A stretch of 64,000 nucleotides of DNA, taken from NCBI GenBank assembly GCA_035506275.1, contig DATJPT010000019.1, forward strand, positions 62,001 through 126,000, given 5' to 3'. The notes beneath the pieces were generated by a model. The model saw nothing but the letters and a program-made list of their open reading frames with translations, was not told the DNA's origin and ran no database searches. The position numbers were made by a program, and so were the translations under genes. This DNA is from Bacteroidota bacterium. Lineage in GTDB: Bacteria > Bacteroidota > Ignavibacteria > UBA10030 > UBA8401. Below, piece by piece: positions 42,591 to 51,792 of the stretch (its first letter is position 1; every line of letters begins with the position of its first letter).

Positions 42591-43157
42591 TTACCGACGA
42601 GCCGTGTGCTTTGCTACCCACTCTCCAAAAGCGGCCATGAACTTTTTCAAGAATTCCCGTGTCGTGTCGCTGGTCAAGTTATCATGGTCGTCGAAAAGTT
42701 TCGCCGCTCCCCCGATATATGCTTCCGGCTGGGCCATCGTGTGAATATTAAGAAAGACGAGGGCTTGCCGCAAATGATGGTTTGCGCCGAAGGCGCCGAG
42801 CGCTCCGGGGGAAACGCTGACGACCGCTCCGGGTTTGCCGTCCCACCAATTCTTCCCGAACGGCCGCGAAGCAACGTCGATTGCGTTCTTGAGTACCGCC
42901 GGGATCGAACGGTTGTATTCAGGCGTCACGAAGAGAAGCCCGTCCGAGTTTTTCACTTTGATGCGGAAATCCGACCAGGCCGCAGGGGGCGCTTCCTCAA
43001 GATCCTGATTGTACATCGGCAGATCGCCGATCTCTAGTATTTCAAACGACAAATGTCCAGGGGAAAGCCCTATCAATGCGTTCGCGGTCTTCCGGGTAAA
43101 CGATCCTTTTCGAAGGCTGCCGATGAGTACGCCGATCTTCGCTGGTTCAACGTTCAT
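42591..43157 (-). CDS. NADPH-dependent FMN reductase family protein
   Basis: 188 residues from the ATG at 43157, which follows AAAGGAAGAT. The flavodoxin-like fold shows IGVLIGSLRKGSFTRKTANA, LPMYNQDLEEAPPAAW, FVTPEYNRSIPAVLKNAIDV and GKPGAVVSVSPGALGAFGAN. These bind FMN. Members reduce FMN, azo dyes, quinones or chromate; the substrate is not predictable. A second member of the family is at 56535, with about 30 per cent similarity judged by eye. Last gene of a minus-strand group. Confidence 0.88.
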   Translation of the reverse strand: MNVEPAKIGVLIGSLRKGSFTRKTANALIGLSPGHLSFEILEIGDLPMYNQDLEEAPPAAWSDFRIKVKNSDGLLFVTPEYNRSIPAVLKNAIDVASRPFGKNWWDGKPGAVVSVSPGALGAFGANHHLRQALVFLNIHTMAQPEAYIGGAAKLFDDHDNLTSDTTREFLKKFMAAFGEWVAKHTARR

Positions 43158-43174
43158 ATCTTCCTTTACTGCCC

Positions 43175-43714
43175 CTATTTCGTGGCTAGACACTGCAACG
43201 AAGAGACTACCTCCCTGTAAGCAGAGAGTTCCTGCTCGGTCGCTGACGTGTCATTGGAGCTCATTGAAACGGAGAGGGTGTAAGTAAATCTTTTCCCGGG
43301 GTTGAGGTAGGTAACGTATTCATAAAAGTCATTTTCGACGAAAAATATCTTCGCGTAGCACTTATACTTGGGATGGTTCACATGGAGATCGTCGAATTTG
43401 ATGTCGGCATACTGGTCTGAATACTGCTTCATATCGTACTCCAGGTCTGCGGCAGTATTTTCGTCAACCTTGGAATTCACGCAAACGCGGATCATATGGC
43501 ACGGCAAAGTGGTGTCGTATCCCGGTCCCATGAATACAATGTTTGCCGAAAAATTGGCGGCGCTGTCTATGTCGGCGCGCCATCCTTCCGGCTCTTTCAC
43601 GCCGAACACAAATCCGTCGCCGTACACCAAGAGCCTGCCGGGCTTCTCTCCCTGCTGAATGAACGGGGGGAGAAAAAGAAGGCACTGAAGTATCACTGCG
43701 GCAGTTGTTTTCAT
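43175..43714 (-). CDS. Hypothetical exported protein
   Basis: 179 residues with an N-terminal hydrophobic segment (TAAVILQCLLFLPPFIQQ) that may be a signal peptide. The rest contains GDGFVFGVKEPEGWRADIDS, VENDFYEYVTYLNPGKRFTY and two or three cysteines near the middle. The middle part is reminiscent of PsbP-like lipoprotein domains that begin F-x-x-P-x-G-W, but I cannot assign it. Located 17 bases before the FMN reductase, so probably cotranscribed. Confidence 0.6.
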   Translation of the reverse strand: MKTTAAVILQCLLFLPPFIQQGEKPGRLLVYGDGFVFGVKEPEGWRADIDSAANFSANIVFMGPGYDTTLPCHMIRVCVNSKVDENTAADLEYDMKQYSDQYADIKFDDLHVNHPKYKCYAKIFFVENDFYEYVTYLNPGKRFTYTLSVSMSSNDTSATEQELSAYREVVSSLQCLATK

Positions 43715-43727
43715 TTTGGCGAAGCTT

Positions 43728-44375
43728 CTAGTTGAACGTTACGCTGAATTCCGCGAACACTCTCGAGGAAGTGATCTTCCCCGAATAACCGGGATTTGCC
43801 GGGTCGGATTGATCGTCGGCGGCAGTATGGGCAAAGCCTATCGCGACTCCGAATCCCCAATCGTCGGCCAAATACCACTCCATCCCCCCTTTCAGATGAT
43901 ACGCAAATCCCGAGTGTGATACGACCCTGGTTCCGGAATAGTCGATATGAAAACGTCCCTCTCCGACTGTAGCGCTCAGATACATGTTCGATGGGACAAA
44001 ATATTTCGTTATGCCGATGCCGAACATCTCGTCGCTCGCTGAGACGTTCGATCCGGCATAGACGTCGGTGCCGTCGAGAGTCCAGTTCGGCGACGAGATC
44101 GACCTGCCGAGCGCGTCGGCGGAGAGAATAAGATTTTCCTCGGGCCAGACGACGACACCTAGCCTCACATCGTACTGGAATCCGCCGCCGTTCGCCACGA
44201 GTGTGCTGAACGTTGTGTTTTTTGCGTTCAGGATGATCTGGCCGAAAGCAAGTCCGCCGGCGGCCGAAACATAGAACGTCTGCGAATGGAGAATAACCAG
44301 CGTATCATCCGATTCATCGTCCTGAGCGAAGGCGCAGGATGAAAGCAGGATGAAGAGCAAACTGATTTTCTTCAA
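43728..44375 (-). CDS. Outer-membrane beta-barrel protein
   Basis: 215 residues from a likely TTG start at 44375 (the open frame continues to 44507, but the signal peptide KKISLLFILLSSCAFAQ begins here; GTG 44402 is an alternative). The mature part alternates hydrophobic and polar residues in strands with glycines and aromatics at the ends (AAGGLAFGQIILNAKN, GGGFQYDVRLGVVVWP, YHLKGGMEWYLADDWGFGVA) and ends in FAEFSVTFN, with a terminal aromatic as in autonomously inserted barrels of the OmpW/OmpA size. The cargo is unknown. Confidence 0.72.
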   Translation of the reverse strand: MKKISLLFILLSSCAFAQDDESDDTLVILHSQTFYVSAAGGLAFGQIILNAKNTTFSTLVANGGGFQYDVRLGVVVWPEENLILSADALGRSISSPNWTLDGTDVYAGSNVSASDEMFGIGITKYFVPSNMYLSATVGEGRFHIDYSGTRVVSHSGFAYHLKGGMEWYLADDWGFGVAIGFAHTAADDQSDPANPGYSGKITSSRVFAEFSVTFN

Positions 44376-44519
44376 AGAGGAAATTCCCAGCGGCACTTCA
44401 TTATTGGTGAAAGGTGAATGGGTCAACCGTACGTGGCTTCTCGCCGGCCTTGCTTCGGCAGATCTTGGAATGCTCGTCTCATTAAAAACTACATCAATTT
44501 GCTCCAAATTGCAAGAACT

Positions 44520-46058
44520 TCACTCGGATCGTTTCGCTTCCAGCCAGACGGTCCACTCCTTCGCAGTAGTGAAATCCATCCCCGTTTCCTTTTTCAGGAC
44601 GGCGACGGCCCTTTCATGCTCTGCTTTCGATGCCACCCACAACAACTGAATCAAATTCTCGACGACGACCGACTTACGGTATTTGGCAATCGTATTCCAA
44701 TATGCGTCGCCGCGGACCTGGGGAGAGACATCGTTGTCGTACCATATTTTGAACCCGACGAGTTTTTCGACCTGAATCTGATGCCACGTTGATTGCTTCT
44801 GGTTAATGGTGCGAATGAGGTTCACATACCGCTTGAAGTACTCAAGCGTCGCGACCTCGTCGACCGCGTCGAACGCAGCGTTTTGTCTCCATCGTTTCCA
44901 CGCGTTGATGGTGCTGTCCATTAGGCGGGCATTGCCGTGGTCGAGCGGATGCCAATCGGTCGCAGCGACGGTAGAGAGATAATAGGCCCACGTGTCCAGG
45001 TACCCACGATAGAACTCTTTCGTGCTATCGGTGTACAGATCGATCCTGTCGAGAATGTAGCGGACCAGGTTCTCCGAAATGATATCGGTGATGTGCCGCG
45101 CTTTTCGCGGAGGAACAAAATAATAAATGCAGCCATCCGTCGGCGGAAACGACATATTCTCGCCGAGCGCCGTCCCGTTGAACAGCGACTGATCGACGGC
45201 GAATGTCTTGCCGACATTTGTTGCTCCCTCATCCAGCCACGCCGCTTTTGCCGCGTCGACCTGCCCGCAAATGTAAACACCCCCTTGCGGTCCGAAACTT
45301 TCCAAAAGATATTGCGCAAGATATTTCCCTGCACCCCTCTGGCTTCCGGCCTGCTTCATAACATTTCCCCGCTGGAGGTGGGCGTTGCCGTAGAACACCA
45401 GCGCCTTCGCATTGGGGTCTGCGTCCAGCGTTTCTTTGATTTTTTGGGAAGAATATTCATCCCGCCCGCGAACGAAAAACCGGTCCCTCTTTTCCGATGT
45501 CCAATCGCTGAGGTCGATCACTTTCTCCGGACCGATGATGTCGAAGCTGATCTGCGCGCTCTGATCCCGCCCTCTGTTGAACGCCTCGATGCGATTGGAC
45601 AGCGTTCGGAGATCGTCGTAAAACTCGAGTGTCCCGGTCGTAAATTGGTCCCCCCGGAAACTGATCGGCTCTATCGTTTCGAGCGGGTCCATCGTGATAA
45701 AATAATGCTTCAATGCCGACGCTCGTGCAGAATCGATCTCAAGGAAAAGGAGGAGCTTCGGAGGGACGTTGTTCGCCCCTTCTTCATGCTTCGAAACCCA
45801 GGTGTTCAGCACGGCGATGACCGTCCTATAATAGAGCGGATCGCCGTGCCCGGCATCGGCAAGCATGACGATGCGGTTCATCGCAATCTTGTTGAGCAGG
45901 AAATCCGCGGGGCTCCAGGAAGCATGCTGCTTAATGAGCGACGTCAGGTCGTTGCGCCGCTCGTCTTGCGCGGAAAGTTCCTGGGCGGAAAGCATCAGGG
46001 CAAATGCCGCTGCCAGAAGGAAAGAGGGATAAATGATGACGGTCCTTTTTGTTCTCAT
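44520..46058 (-). CDS. Exported protein, possibly ChaN/Tiki/EreA-like
   Basis: 512 residues from the ATG at 46058, chosen because the signal segment MRTKRTVIIYPSFLLAAAFA, ending ELSAQ, begins there; the frame is open to 46718 without sense. Two motifs recall the ChaN/TraB/Tiki and erythromycin-esterase folds: a first strand and histidine in RIVMLADAGHGDPLYY, and DPNAKALVFYGNAHLQRGNV with a G-N-A-H near the middle. About residues 80-300 could be that domain; the C-terminal 200 residues are helical and unassigned. Function, and even the fold, is inference. A single gene, divergent from the gluconate dehydrogenase-like module. Confidence 0.55.
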   Translation of the reverse strand: MRTKRTVIIYPSFLLAAAFALMLSAQELSAQDERRNDLTSLIKQHASWSPADFLLNKIAMNRIVMLADAGHGDPLYYRTVIAVLNTWVSKHEEGANNVPPKLLLFLEIDSARASALKHYFITMDPLETIEPISFRGDQFTTGTLEFYDDLRTLSNRIEAFNRGRDQSAQISFDIIGPEKVIDLSDWTSEKRDRFFVRGRDEYSSQKIKETLDADPNAKALVFYGNAHLQRGNVMKQAGSQRGAGKYLAQYLLESFGPQGGVYICGQVDAAKAAWLDEGATNVGKTFAVDQSLFNGTALGENMSFPPTDGCIYYFVPPRKARHITDIISENLVRYILDRIDLYTDSTKEFYRGYLDTWAYYLSTVAATDWHPLDHGNARLMDSTINAWKRWRQNAAFDAVDEVATLEYFKRYVNLIRTINQKQSTWHQIQVEKLVGFKIWYDNDVSPQVRGDAYWNTIAKYRKSVVVENLIQLLWVASKAEHERAVAVLKKETGMDFTTAKEWTVWLEAKRSE

Positions 46059-46167
46059 ATCAAGATCGCTTGAGCGATTGCATTGAGTTGTCAATAAAAT
46101 GTAAGATGAAGAGGGAGGATAATCAAGCACGACATCCTGTTCACGAAAGAGAATTGTTGACACGGCT

Positions 46168-46196
46168 TGACATTTGCGCTGTGAAGTCGTAAGTTT
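46168..46196 (+). promoter_or_regulatory. Predicted promoter of the gluconate dehydrogenase-like operon
   Basis: TTGACA (46168-46173) and TAAGTT (46191-46196) with exactly 17 bases between them, about 80 bases before the first gene. Inferred from the general bacterial consensus. Confidence 0.4.
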
Positions 46197-46277
46197 TCCG
46201 CACGCAAAGAAATTACTTGGTCCCTCTATGACTGCGCTGTCTTCTTCTGCAATGTTCGGTAGCACGCTGATATACAG

Positions 46278-46835
46278 ATGAACACAATTTCGAACCTTAC
46301 GCGCCGCGAATTCATCAAACTTGCCGGCATGCTCGCCGCCGGCGTCGGTTTTCTTTCGGGATGCCTGAATTTCCGGAAATCGGACGCGCAGGAGCTCTCC
46401 GACGACGAGACTATGTTGCTCGGCGCGATCGCCGAACAGATCATCCCTGCCGACGAGTGGCCCGGCGGACGGGAGGCGGGAGTGGTGAATTTCATTAAGA
46501 CTCAGCTTGACGGACCGTACCGGCGATTCCGCGAGGATTACCGGAATGGGTTGGCCGCAATCGAGAGCACGTGTATTGCGAGATACCAGAAAATATTCGA
46601 ACAGCTTTCCTGGGATCAGCAGAACTCCTTCCTGAAGGAAATGGAGTCCGGGAACCTCAATGACGGCCCGTGGAAGAACGGGTTCGGGCAGAGGTTCTTC
46701 GAGTTGTTGCGTACACATTCACTGCAAGGGTTCTATGGAAGTCCTCGGCACGGAGGGAATAAGAATTTTATCAGCTATAAGATGATGGGGCTGGATGAGT
46801 TTCAGGTGATCGGACAAAATCGTTATCGGTCGTAG
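46278..46835 (+). CDS. Gluconate 2-dehydrogenase subunit 3-like protein, Tat-exported
   Basis: 185 residues. The N-terminus has the twin-arginine motif TRREFIKLAG, followed by a hydrophobic stretch and a Cys (LSGCLNF), so it might also be lipid-modified. The rest (LSDDETMLLGAIAEQIIPAD, GVVNFIKTQLDGP, RFREDYRNGLAAIE, HSLQGFYGSPRHGGNKNF) matches the family of gluconate 2-dehydrogenase subunit 3, the small subunit that carries its partner through the Tat system. It is followed three bases later by the flavoprotein subunit. Confidence 0.9.
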   Translation: MNTISNLTRREFIKLAGMLAAGVGFLSGCLNFRKSDAQELSDDETMLLGAIAEQIIPADEWPGGREAGVVNFIKTQLDGPYRRFREDYRNGLAAIESTCIARYQKIFEQLSWDQQNSFLKEMESGNLNDGPWKNGFGQRFFELLRTHSLQGFYGSPRHGGNKNFISYKMMGLDEFQVIGQNRYRS

Positions 46836-46838
46836 CGT

Positions 46839-48494
46839 ATGAGCAACAAACATGTCAATGCCGTTGTCGTCGGTGCCGGGGCAGGAGGGGGAGTCGTTGC
46901 GAAGGAACTCAGCGCTGCCGGACTTTCGGTCGTTCTTTTCGAACGAGGCGGGTGGGCTTCATATGACGCGCACGATCACGACGAGCTTCTCTCGCAGCGC
47001 ACCACCGTTCTCGGCAACGCGTTCGGTCCGGATGATGACCGGTACCGCAGGGTTGTAGTGAACGACGACGGTACGACGGAAGTCGTCGTTCCTAGCGACG
47101 GGGCGTACAATAATGTGGCGGCGTGTGTCGGTTCCGGGACGGTGAGCTACGGCGCGATGGCGTGGCGTTTTATGACCGAAGATTTCAAAATGAAGACGAC
47201 CTATGGTCACGTCGAAGGGGCAACGCTGGAGGACTGGCCGATCACCTACGACGACCTGGAGCCGTGCTACGAAAAGGCGGAGTGGGAAATCGGCGTTGCC
47301 GGAGATGCGTCGCAAAATCCGTTTGCCGCTCGCCGCAGTAAACCGTACCCGATGCCCCCCTTCGCGTATAACAAAGAGGCAAGAATGATTGAGGCGGCGA
47401 TGCACCGGGCCGGACTTCATCCCTTCCCCATTCCTATGCTGCGGAACTCGGTGGAATACAACAGTCGTCCCGCCTGCGTGCGACGACGCTCCTGCTGCGG
47501 ATTCGGCTGTCCGCTCAACGCCAAATCCGGAACGCACAACACGGTCATCCCGACGGCGATCGCCACGGGCAACTGTGAGCTGCGAACGAACTGCGTTGTC
47601 AGCGAATTGATCATCGACGATGCCGGGAAAATTTCGGGGGTCGTTTATTTTGACGGGGAGAACCTTAAGCAGGAACAGACCGCCGACATCATCGTCATTG
47701 CCGCCTCCGCAACTGAGACTCCCCGATTGCTGTTGAATTCAAGATCTAAACACTTCCCGACCGGAGTAGGGAATCGGTACGACTGGGTCGGGCGGAATCT
47801 GCAGGGGCATGCCTACACCGGCGCCTTTGGATTGTTCGAAGAGGATATTTTTGATGATGTCGGACCGGGCGCTTCGATCGCTGTCAGCGACTTCAGTCAC
47901 CACAATCCGGGGATCGTCGGCGGGGGAATTCTCGCGAACGAGTTCACCCGGCTGCCGTATCTCTTCACCGGCATCCGTCCTCCTGGGTCGCCGTCGTGGG
48001 GGAAAGCGCACAAGGAATTTCAACGGAAATATTTCCGGCGCAACGCGCAGGTCGTCGGCCCTATTCAGGAAATGCCGAATTTCGACTCCCGCGTGCAGGT
48101 AGATCCGTCGGTCAAAGATGCTTGGGGAATCCCGGTCGTTCGCCTTTCAGGCCGCCGTCATCCAAAAGATGTGGAGGGATGCGAATTTCTTTCGCGAAAA
48201 GCGGAGATGATACTGAAAGAGGCCGGAGCGTTTCAAACGTGGCGCGCAGTCGGGGGCCACGGCTTGAGCGGCGGACAGCATCAGGCGGGAACATGCCGCA
48301 TGGGGAACGACCCGCAGACTTCCGTGACCGACAAATTCGGCCGCGTACACGATACACCGAATGTTTTCATCGCCGATGCGAGCCTTCATGTCAATAACGG
48401 CGGATTCAATCCTGCGCTGACCATCATGGCTCTCGGGTACTGGGTGGGAGGACATATCGCGGGTGAATGGCAAAAAGGAAACCGCTTTTCCTGA
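46839..48494 (+). CDS. GMC-family oxidoreductase (gluconate/alcohol dehydrogenase large subunit type)
   Basis: 551 residues, no signal peptide of its own, as expected for the partner of a Tat-exported small subunit. FAD-binding VVVGAGAGGGVVAKELSAAG at 9-28, FERGGW, then DWPITYDDLEPCYEKAEWEI and CGFGCPLNAKSGTHNTVIPT typical of the gluconate/fructose dehydrogenase type. C-terminal half: GGHGLSGGQHQAGTCRMGND and ADASLHVNNGGFNPALTIMA, with the conserved catalytic His-Asn pair. It oxidises an alcohol, sugar or sugar acid in the periplasm and passes electrons to a cytochrome. Confidence 0.92.
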   Translation: MSNKHVNAVVVGAGAGGGVVAKELSAAGLSVVLFERGGWASYDAHDHDELLSQRTTVLGNAFGPDDDRYRRVVVNDDGTTEVVVPSDGAYNNVAACVGSGTVSYGAMAWRFMTEDFKMKTTYGHVEGATLEDWPITYDDLEPCYEKAEWEIGVAGDASQNPFAARRSKPYPMPPFAYNKEARMIEAAMHRAGLHPFPIPMLRNSVEYNSRPACVRRRSCCGFGCPLNAKSGTHNTVIPTAIATGNCELRTNCVVSELIIDDAGKISGVVYFDGENLKQEQTADIIVIAASATETPRLLLNSRSKHFPTGVGNRYDWVGRNLQGHAYTGAFGLFEEDIFDDVGPGASIAVSDFSHHNPGIVGGGILANEFTRLPYLFTGIRPPGSPSWGKAHKEFQRKYFRRNAQVVGPIQEMPNFDSRVQVDPSVKDAWGIPVVRLSGRRHPKDVEGCEFLSRKAEMILKEAGAFQTWRAVGGHGLSGGQHQAGTCRMGNDPQTSVTDKFGRVHDTPNVFIADASLHVNNGGFNPALTIMALGYWVGGHIAGEWQKGNRFS

Positions 48495-48539
48495 CCAGTC
48501 AGGCAGCTACAGTACAAGCATTTCAATTTGACCTTGTCT

Positions 48540-49613
48540 GTGAAAAAATCAAAAAAGCTATTTCTTATTGTTAGCGGCGCAATTCTTTTGCTCCTCCTTG
48601 CCTTCGGCGGTTTCTCGTACTATTGGGAAGCGGCATCGCCTCAGGCGACGTGTGCAAGCTGTCATGAAATAGAAAGTTCATCCAACATGTGGGCGAAAAG
48701 CGGCCACCGCGCCCTCCTGTGCAAAGAGTGCCACGGCACGGCGTTGAGCAACGGTTTCCACAGCCTGAAAGAAAAAGGGATGATGTTTGTCCATCATTTC
48801 ACAGAAGGGGAAAAAGGGGAAGTCGCTTTGAGTGAGGCGCAAAGGCTGGAGATCATGGACAACTGCAGGCGCTGCCACGGCGAGGAATATGCAAACTGGA
48901 CCTCGGGAGGACATTCGGCGACATACGCAGCGATCTTTCTGAACGAGAAACACAACTCCACGGAGCAGCTGAACGCCGATTGTCTCCGGTGTCACGGAAT
49001 GTTCTACGAGGGGACGATAAAGGACCTGGTAGCTCCGCTGAGCATCAAGGGTCCTTGGACGCTCAATATTTCAGAAAAATCCACCGAGCCGGTGATCCCC
49101 TGTTTCACCTGCCACGAAGTTCATCGTCCGGGAATTCCAGCGGTTCCCGCAAACGCGTCCGACCCGAAAAAAATATTTTACGAGAGAAAAGTCAACCTCC
49201 CCAAAGCGTTGTTCTATTACCGGTATGAGAAGACGCATGTCGAAACTGCCGACCTTCCGTTCCCCGCCATTTGGGACGGCGGCCGAAAGGTCGAAGTTTC
49301 CGATGATCCCGTCCAGCGCATTTGCCTTCAGTGTCATGCCCCCAATGCATTTCATCAGGCGGGTACTGGAGACGACCGGACGCCCCGCGGCATTCATGAA
49401 GGGCTCAGCTGTCTTGCCTGCCATGATCATCACAGCAACGATTCAAAACAGAGCTGCAAAAATTGTCATCCCGCCATCTCGAACTGCCAGCTCGATGTAA
49501 CGAAGATGAACACCACGTTCGCCGACAGTAAAAGCCCGCATAACATACATTCGATGCGGTGCATCGACTGCCATCCCAAAGGCATACCGAAGCCGAAAAA
49601 ATCACGGGGATGA
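48540..49613 (+). CDS. Nine-haem membrane-anchored cytochrome c
   Basis: 357 residues from GTG 48540; in-frame TTG codons at 48528 and 48534 are alternatives and no clear ribosome binding site chooses among them. A single N-terminal membrane helix (LFLIVSGAILLLLLAFGGF) is followed by nine CxxCH haem-binding motifs: CASCH, CKECH, CRRCH, CLRCH, CFTCH, CLQCH, CLACH, CKNCH and CIDCH. The anchor and first haems resemble the NapC/NirT/NrfH type. It lies right after the GMC oxidoreductase and is presumably its electron acceptor, passing electrons to the respiratory chain or to an external acceptor. Confidence 0.93.
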   Translation: MKKSKKLFLIVSGAILLLLLAFGGFSYYWEAASPQATCASCHEIESSSNMWAKSGHRALLCKECHGTALSNGFHSLKEKGMMFVHHFTEGEKGEVALSEAQRLEIMDNCRRCHGEEYANWTSGGHSATYAAIFLNEKHNSTEQLNADCLRCHGMFYEGTIKDLVAPLSIKGPWTLNISEKSTEPVIPCFTCHEVHRPGIPAVPANASDPKKIFYERKVNLPKALFYYRYEKTHVETADLPFPAIWDGGRKVEVSDDPVQRICLQCHAPNAFHQAGTGDDRTPRGIHEGLSCLACHDHHSNDSKQSCKNCHPAISNCQLDVTKMNTTFADSKSPHNIHSMRCIDCHPKGIPKPKKSRG

Positions 49614-49800
49614 GGTGAGAGGGATTGATGACCGAGCGGACCGCAAAAGAACGATGTCTATTTTTGGGGGACTATCTTTCGCACTTCAATGCAGCTTCAC
49701 GCCTGAAACCGGAAAAGGTCCACGCCGCTCGAGTGCCTCGATGCATCGAAGGAGATGTCGTACGTAGTTGCCCGCTCATTTCCTTTCACAAACGTTTCCA

Positions 49801-51489
49801 CTAAAGGGGCTTTTCCCGTTTGCTGATGATAAGAACGAGTTCCTTTTTGCCGGCGACTCTCACGTTGATGGCAACGGTTTTTTTATGCAATGAAAAATTA
49901 GAGATGTTTGCAAAGGACCTTCTCTCCGGAGTGAACGATTGGACACTCATCCCCCCGATCATGTCGGCAGAGAAAGAAACGGGTGCAGCGATAACGGTAT
50001 CGGTGTTGTTCAGCAGGTAGATGAAATACGTGCTGCCGCACCGGACTCCATAACTTTCCAGTTTGCCCGACGAAATCGTGAACGGAAAAAAGGAGCCTCG
50101 CCCGGCATCGAGCATTTTTTGATTGATCAGGCTGACGCTTCGGAAATACGGCGTCATGTTTCTTTTGTCGAATAATTCCCACCACCAGCTCATCGGCAAA
50201 ATCGGGGTTGGACTAAAGAGGCCGTACCAAAGCCCCCGCTTGAAATCAAAGTCGAAGGATGCACCATAGGCGGAGTCGTCGTCCTCCCATCGGTATCCAA
50301 ATTCCCCGACGACGTACGGCTTGCCAAAGGTTTCAATGTAGGAAGGATAAATTTTCGGGATTTTTTCAGTGTGTTTGTAAATATGCTTCTGATTGAAGTC
50401 AATGGATGCGATCGAATTGAGTCCTTGGATGTCGCGGTGGGAGATGCTTGTCGTGACCAGATGGCCGTACGGGTCGATGTCCTTCAGATATCTGCTCATC
50501 TCCATGTGCCATTCGGTGACGGCGGCATGCGGAATGCGGATGCTGTCCTGTCGTGTGAAGGCAGCGTTGTCGATTTCGTTGAAGAACTCCCATGCGGCGA
50601 TGCTCGTGCTGTAGCCCCATCGGGCTACGAGGTAGCGTAGCTTGTTCTTATATTGTTCCTGTGCCGGCTGCGACGTAAAGAATTCCGTCGGCGTCGATGC
50701 CGAACCCCCGTTTGCGGAATTGTAGCTGTTGGATCGCCATTCGGCATCCGGAATCAACGCGCCATGCCAATCGATCGTCAGCATGAAATACAACCCCAGG
50801 CTGTCGCAGAGAGCAACCAGTTCGTCGAGTCGTTGTATCGCCCCCGGATTGAAATAGCGGTCGCTGTTTGTATAACGAACAGTAGGATGGACTTTCTTCC
50901 ATTCTAACGGAAGGTTCCAGCTGCAGAGCCACGTCCTGAAGAAATTTCCCTTGTTTGCTGCAAGCTTCGGGAGGAGATAATCGTAGGTCCACTTCGGGTT
51001 TTCAAAAGACCTCGACTCCCAGCCGATGTTCTCGCCGATTCCCCTGAACAGAGTTCCGTCGTCAAATTCGAACGTCCACAGGTTGTTCTTATGAAGGAAA
51101 CCCGGTTTTGTCCCCGGCAGAGAAGTAAAATTTCCGGAGCGAGATTCGACGGTCCCAGTTCGGGTTTGCAGCCGGAACGTGTACGAGTACAATCCCGTTT
51201 CCTGAGGAGCGAATCGAGCTTTCCACAAAGTCCCTTTCGGTTGAAGTGTGTCAAAGTAACAGGGGAGCTCAAGCGGTTTGCCGGATGGGCTGGTGATCTC
51301 CATATCCAGTGAGACTTCCCTTGAGTCGAATGGATTTTTGTACGATCCGCTGTCCGAAATGCTCGATTCTGCTTTTTCGAACTGCTTCACGGCGGCTGTG
51401 AGCATCGTGTAGTCAAGTACTGACTGAGCGTCGGAGAAAAAAGGAATGGAGAAAAGAAGGATCGCCATCGCTCTTCGTATCATGACCAT
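49801..51489 (-). CDS. Exported DUF5060/GH5-like glycoside hydrolase
   Basis: 562 residues (an ATG two codons in, at 51483, is an alternative start). Signal peptide IRRAMAILLFSIPFFSDAQS. The first domain (about 30-125; FEKAESSISDSGSYKNPFDS, GLYSYTFRLQTRTG) has the DUF5060 immunoglobulin-like pattern. The second (about 130-480) is a TIM-barrel of the GH5/GH140-like clan with FFRTWLCSW, the acid/base Asn304-Glu305 in AAWEFFNEID, and the likely nucleophile Glu396 in YVVGEFGYRW. A C-terminal beta domain follows. Clan A glycosidases use retaining cleavage of beta-linked glycans; the substrate is not evident. Stands alone. Confidence 0.82.
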   Translation of the reverse strand: MVMIRRAMAILLFSIPFFSDAQSVLDYTMLTAAVKQFEKAESSISDSGSYKNPFDSREVSLDMEITSPSGKPLELPCYFDTLQPKGTLWKARFAPQETGLYSYTFRLQTRTGTVESRSGNFTSLPGTKPGFLHKNNLWTFEFDDGTLFRGIGENIGWESRSFENPKWTYDYLLPKLAANKGNFFRTWLCSWNLPLEWKKVHPTVRYTNSDRYFNPGAIQRLDELVALCDSLGLYFMLTIDWHGALIPDAEWRSNSYNSANGGSASTPTEFFTSQPAQEQYKNKLRYLVARWGYSTSIAAWEFFNEIDNAAFTRQDSIRIPHAAVTEWHMEMSRYLKDIDPYGHLVTTSISHRDIQGLNSIASIDFNQKHIYKHTEKIPKIYPSYIETFGKPYVVGEFGYRWEDDDSAYGASFDFDFKRGLWYGLFSPTPILPMSWWWELFDKRNMTPYFRSVSLINQKMLDAGRGSFFPFTISSGKLESYGVRCGSTYFIYLLNNTDTVIAAPVSFSADMIGGMSVQSFTPERRSFANISNFSLHKKTVAINVRVAGKKELVLIISKREKPL

Positions 51490-51792
51490 GTCAAAGAAAT
51501 TGAGATTGATGAATTACCTTCATGGGCCGCAAGTCAAAGCATCAAAGATCTAACTTTGATTCCGCAAAACTCAAGCTATTGTAGCTAAAACAGGGGCGAC
51601 AATCAATAATGTTGAGACGACCGGAATCACCTCATTCCGGGAATACCTGTTTTTATCCGATTTTTCGGCGGAAGCGCACCTGCAGAAATATATCTTTGTC
51701 CCCGAGTCATTTGCAATTAATCCTTTTCAGAGGTACTATTGTATAATGAGTAGCAGTCGACAACTGAACCTGACAACTTCTCTTGAAAACCT
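51490..51792. other. Intergenic region between divergent genes
   Basis: About 300 bases hold divergent promoters. A TATAAT (51742-51747) lies 45 bases before the gene at 51793, without a convincing -35 element. Nothing else was identified. Confidence 0.45.

Noticed and set aside
44937..46073. Plus-strand frame of 378 codons
   Set aside because: Antisense to the exported 512-residue protein, which has a signal peptide and coherent motifs; the plus-strand product is Arg/Val-rich and shows no domain.
46059..46718. Upstream extension of the exported 512-residue protein to 46718
   Set aside because: It would run antisense through the Tat-exported dehydrogenase subunit; a signal peptide begins at 46058.
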